From an uncultured Nocardiaceae bacterium (GTDB taxonomy: Bacteria > Actinomycetota > Actinomycetes > Mycobacteriales > Mycobacteriaceae): a stretch of 20,554 nucleotides of DNA. Shown piece after piece: positions 20,521 through 20,554 of the stretch; position 1 is the first letter of the stretch; the number at the start of each line of letters is the position of its first letter. Where the stretch lies: contig CAKZIX010000142.1 of the NCBI GenBank assembly GCA_936936565.1, forward strand, positions 1-20,554. Reading direction: 5' to 3'. The notes beneath the pieces were generated by a model, which was not told where the DNA came from, did no database searches, and worked only from the letters and a program-made list of their open reading frames with translations. The position numbers and the translations under genes are program-made.

Positions 20521-20554
20521 AAATCTAGAACATCCGGCCCAGCATTTGGGGTTG

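Overview
The body of this window (about 1,240 to 20,180) is high-GC actinobacterial DNA, most likely from the order Mycobacteriales (relatives of Mycobacterium, Gordonia, Tsukamurella, Nocardia); the genus cannot be settled by eye. The evidence is gene order. The end of mltG, aroE, a prepilin peptidase, aroC-aroK-aroB, a small membrane protein, pepQ, efp and nusB appear in the order known from M. tuberculosis (Rv2553c to Rv2533c). Four-base stop/start overlaps and promoters without leaders also fit.

Both ends look foreign or chimeric. Positions 1 to about 1,240 encode most of a UbiB kinase-like protein in a lower-GC, Neisseria-like style, with two Neisseria-type DNA uptake sequence cores. It is fused in frame to the C-terminal part of actinobacterial MltG at a short stretch that suits both proteins. 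At the right end one minus-strand reading frame joins a MarR N-terminus, a piece of a proteobacterial CysA ATPase without its Walker A motif, and a serpin. Misassembly or artificial joining is the simplest reading.

Layout: ubiB/mltG chimera (2-1591); aroE (1581-2405); a non-coding stretch with palindromic repeats flanking a prepilin peptidase with an unclear start (2650-3018); a minus-strand three-gene operon of overlapping genes (5571 to 3358), namely a TIGR04222-type membrane protein with a Gly/Cys-rich tail, an MNIO (DUF692) enzyme and a small partner protein; then, divergently, aroC-aroK-aroB (5664-8661). Between aroB and the pepQ block lie a CtpI-like P-type ATPase (8700-12803), a TetR regulator (12850-13404) and a dehydrogenase-hydrolase fusion (13477-15177). 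A 4-TM membrane protein (minus) and pepQ share a 38-bp divergent promoter, followed by efp and nusB. The 3' end of nusB runs into a 61-bp tandem repeat that puts the same stop-ending peptide into all three frames. Then come, on the minus strand, an FMN reductase, a secreted protein and the serpin chimera.

Functionally, aroE, aroC, aroK and aroB supply four steps of the shikimate pathway; pepQ, efp and nusB serve peptide turnover, translation and transcription. The most promising undescribed system is the MNIO operon: a membrane protein ending in Gly-rich sequence with three cysteines, an enzyme of a family known to modify peptide cysteines, and a partner protein. The TetR gene and the fusion gene each carry a similar operator and look like a self-contained regulated unit.
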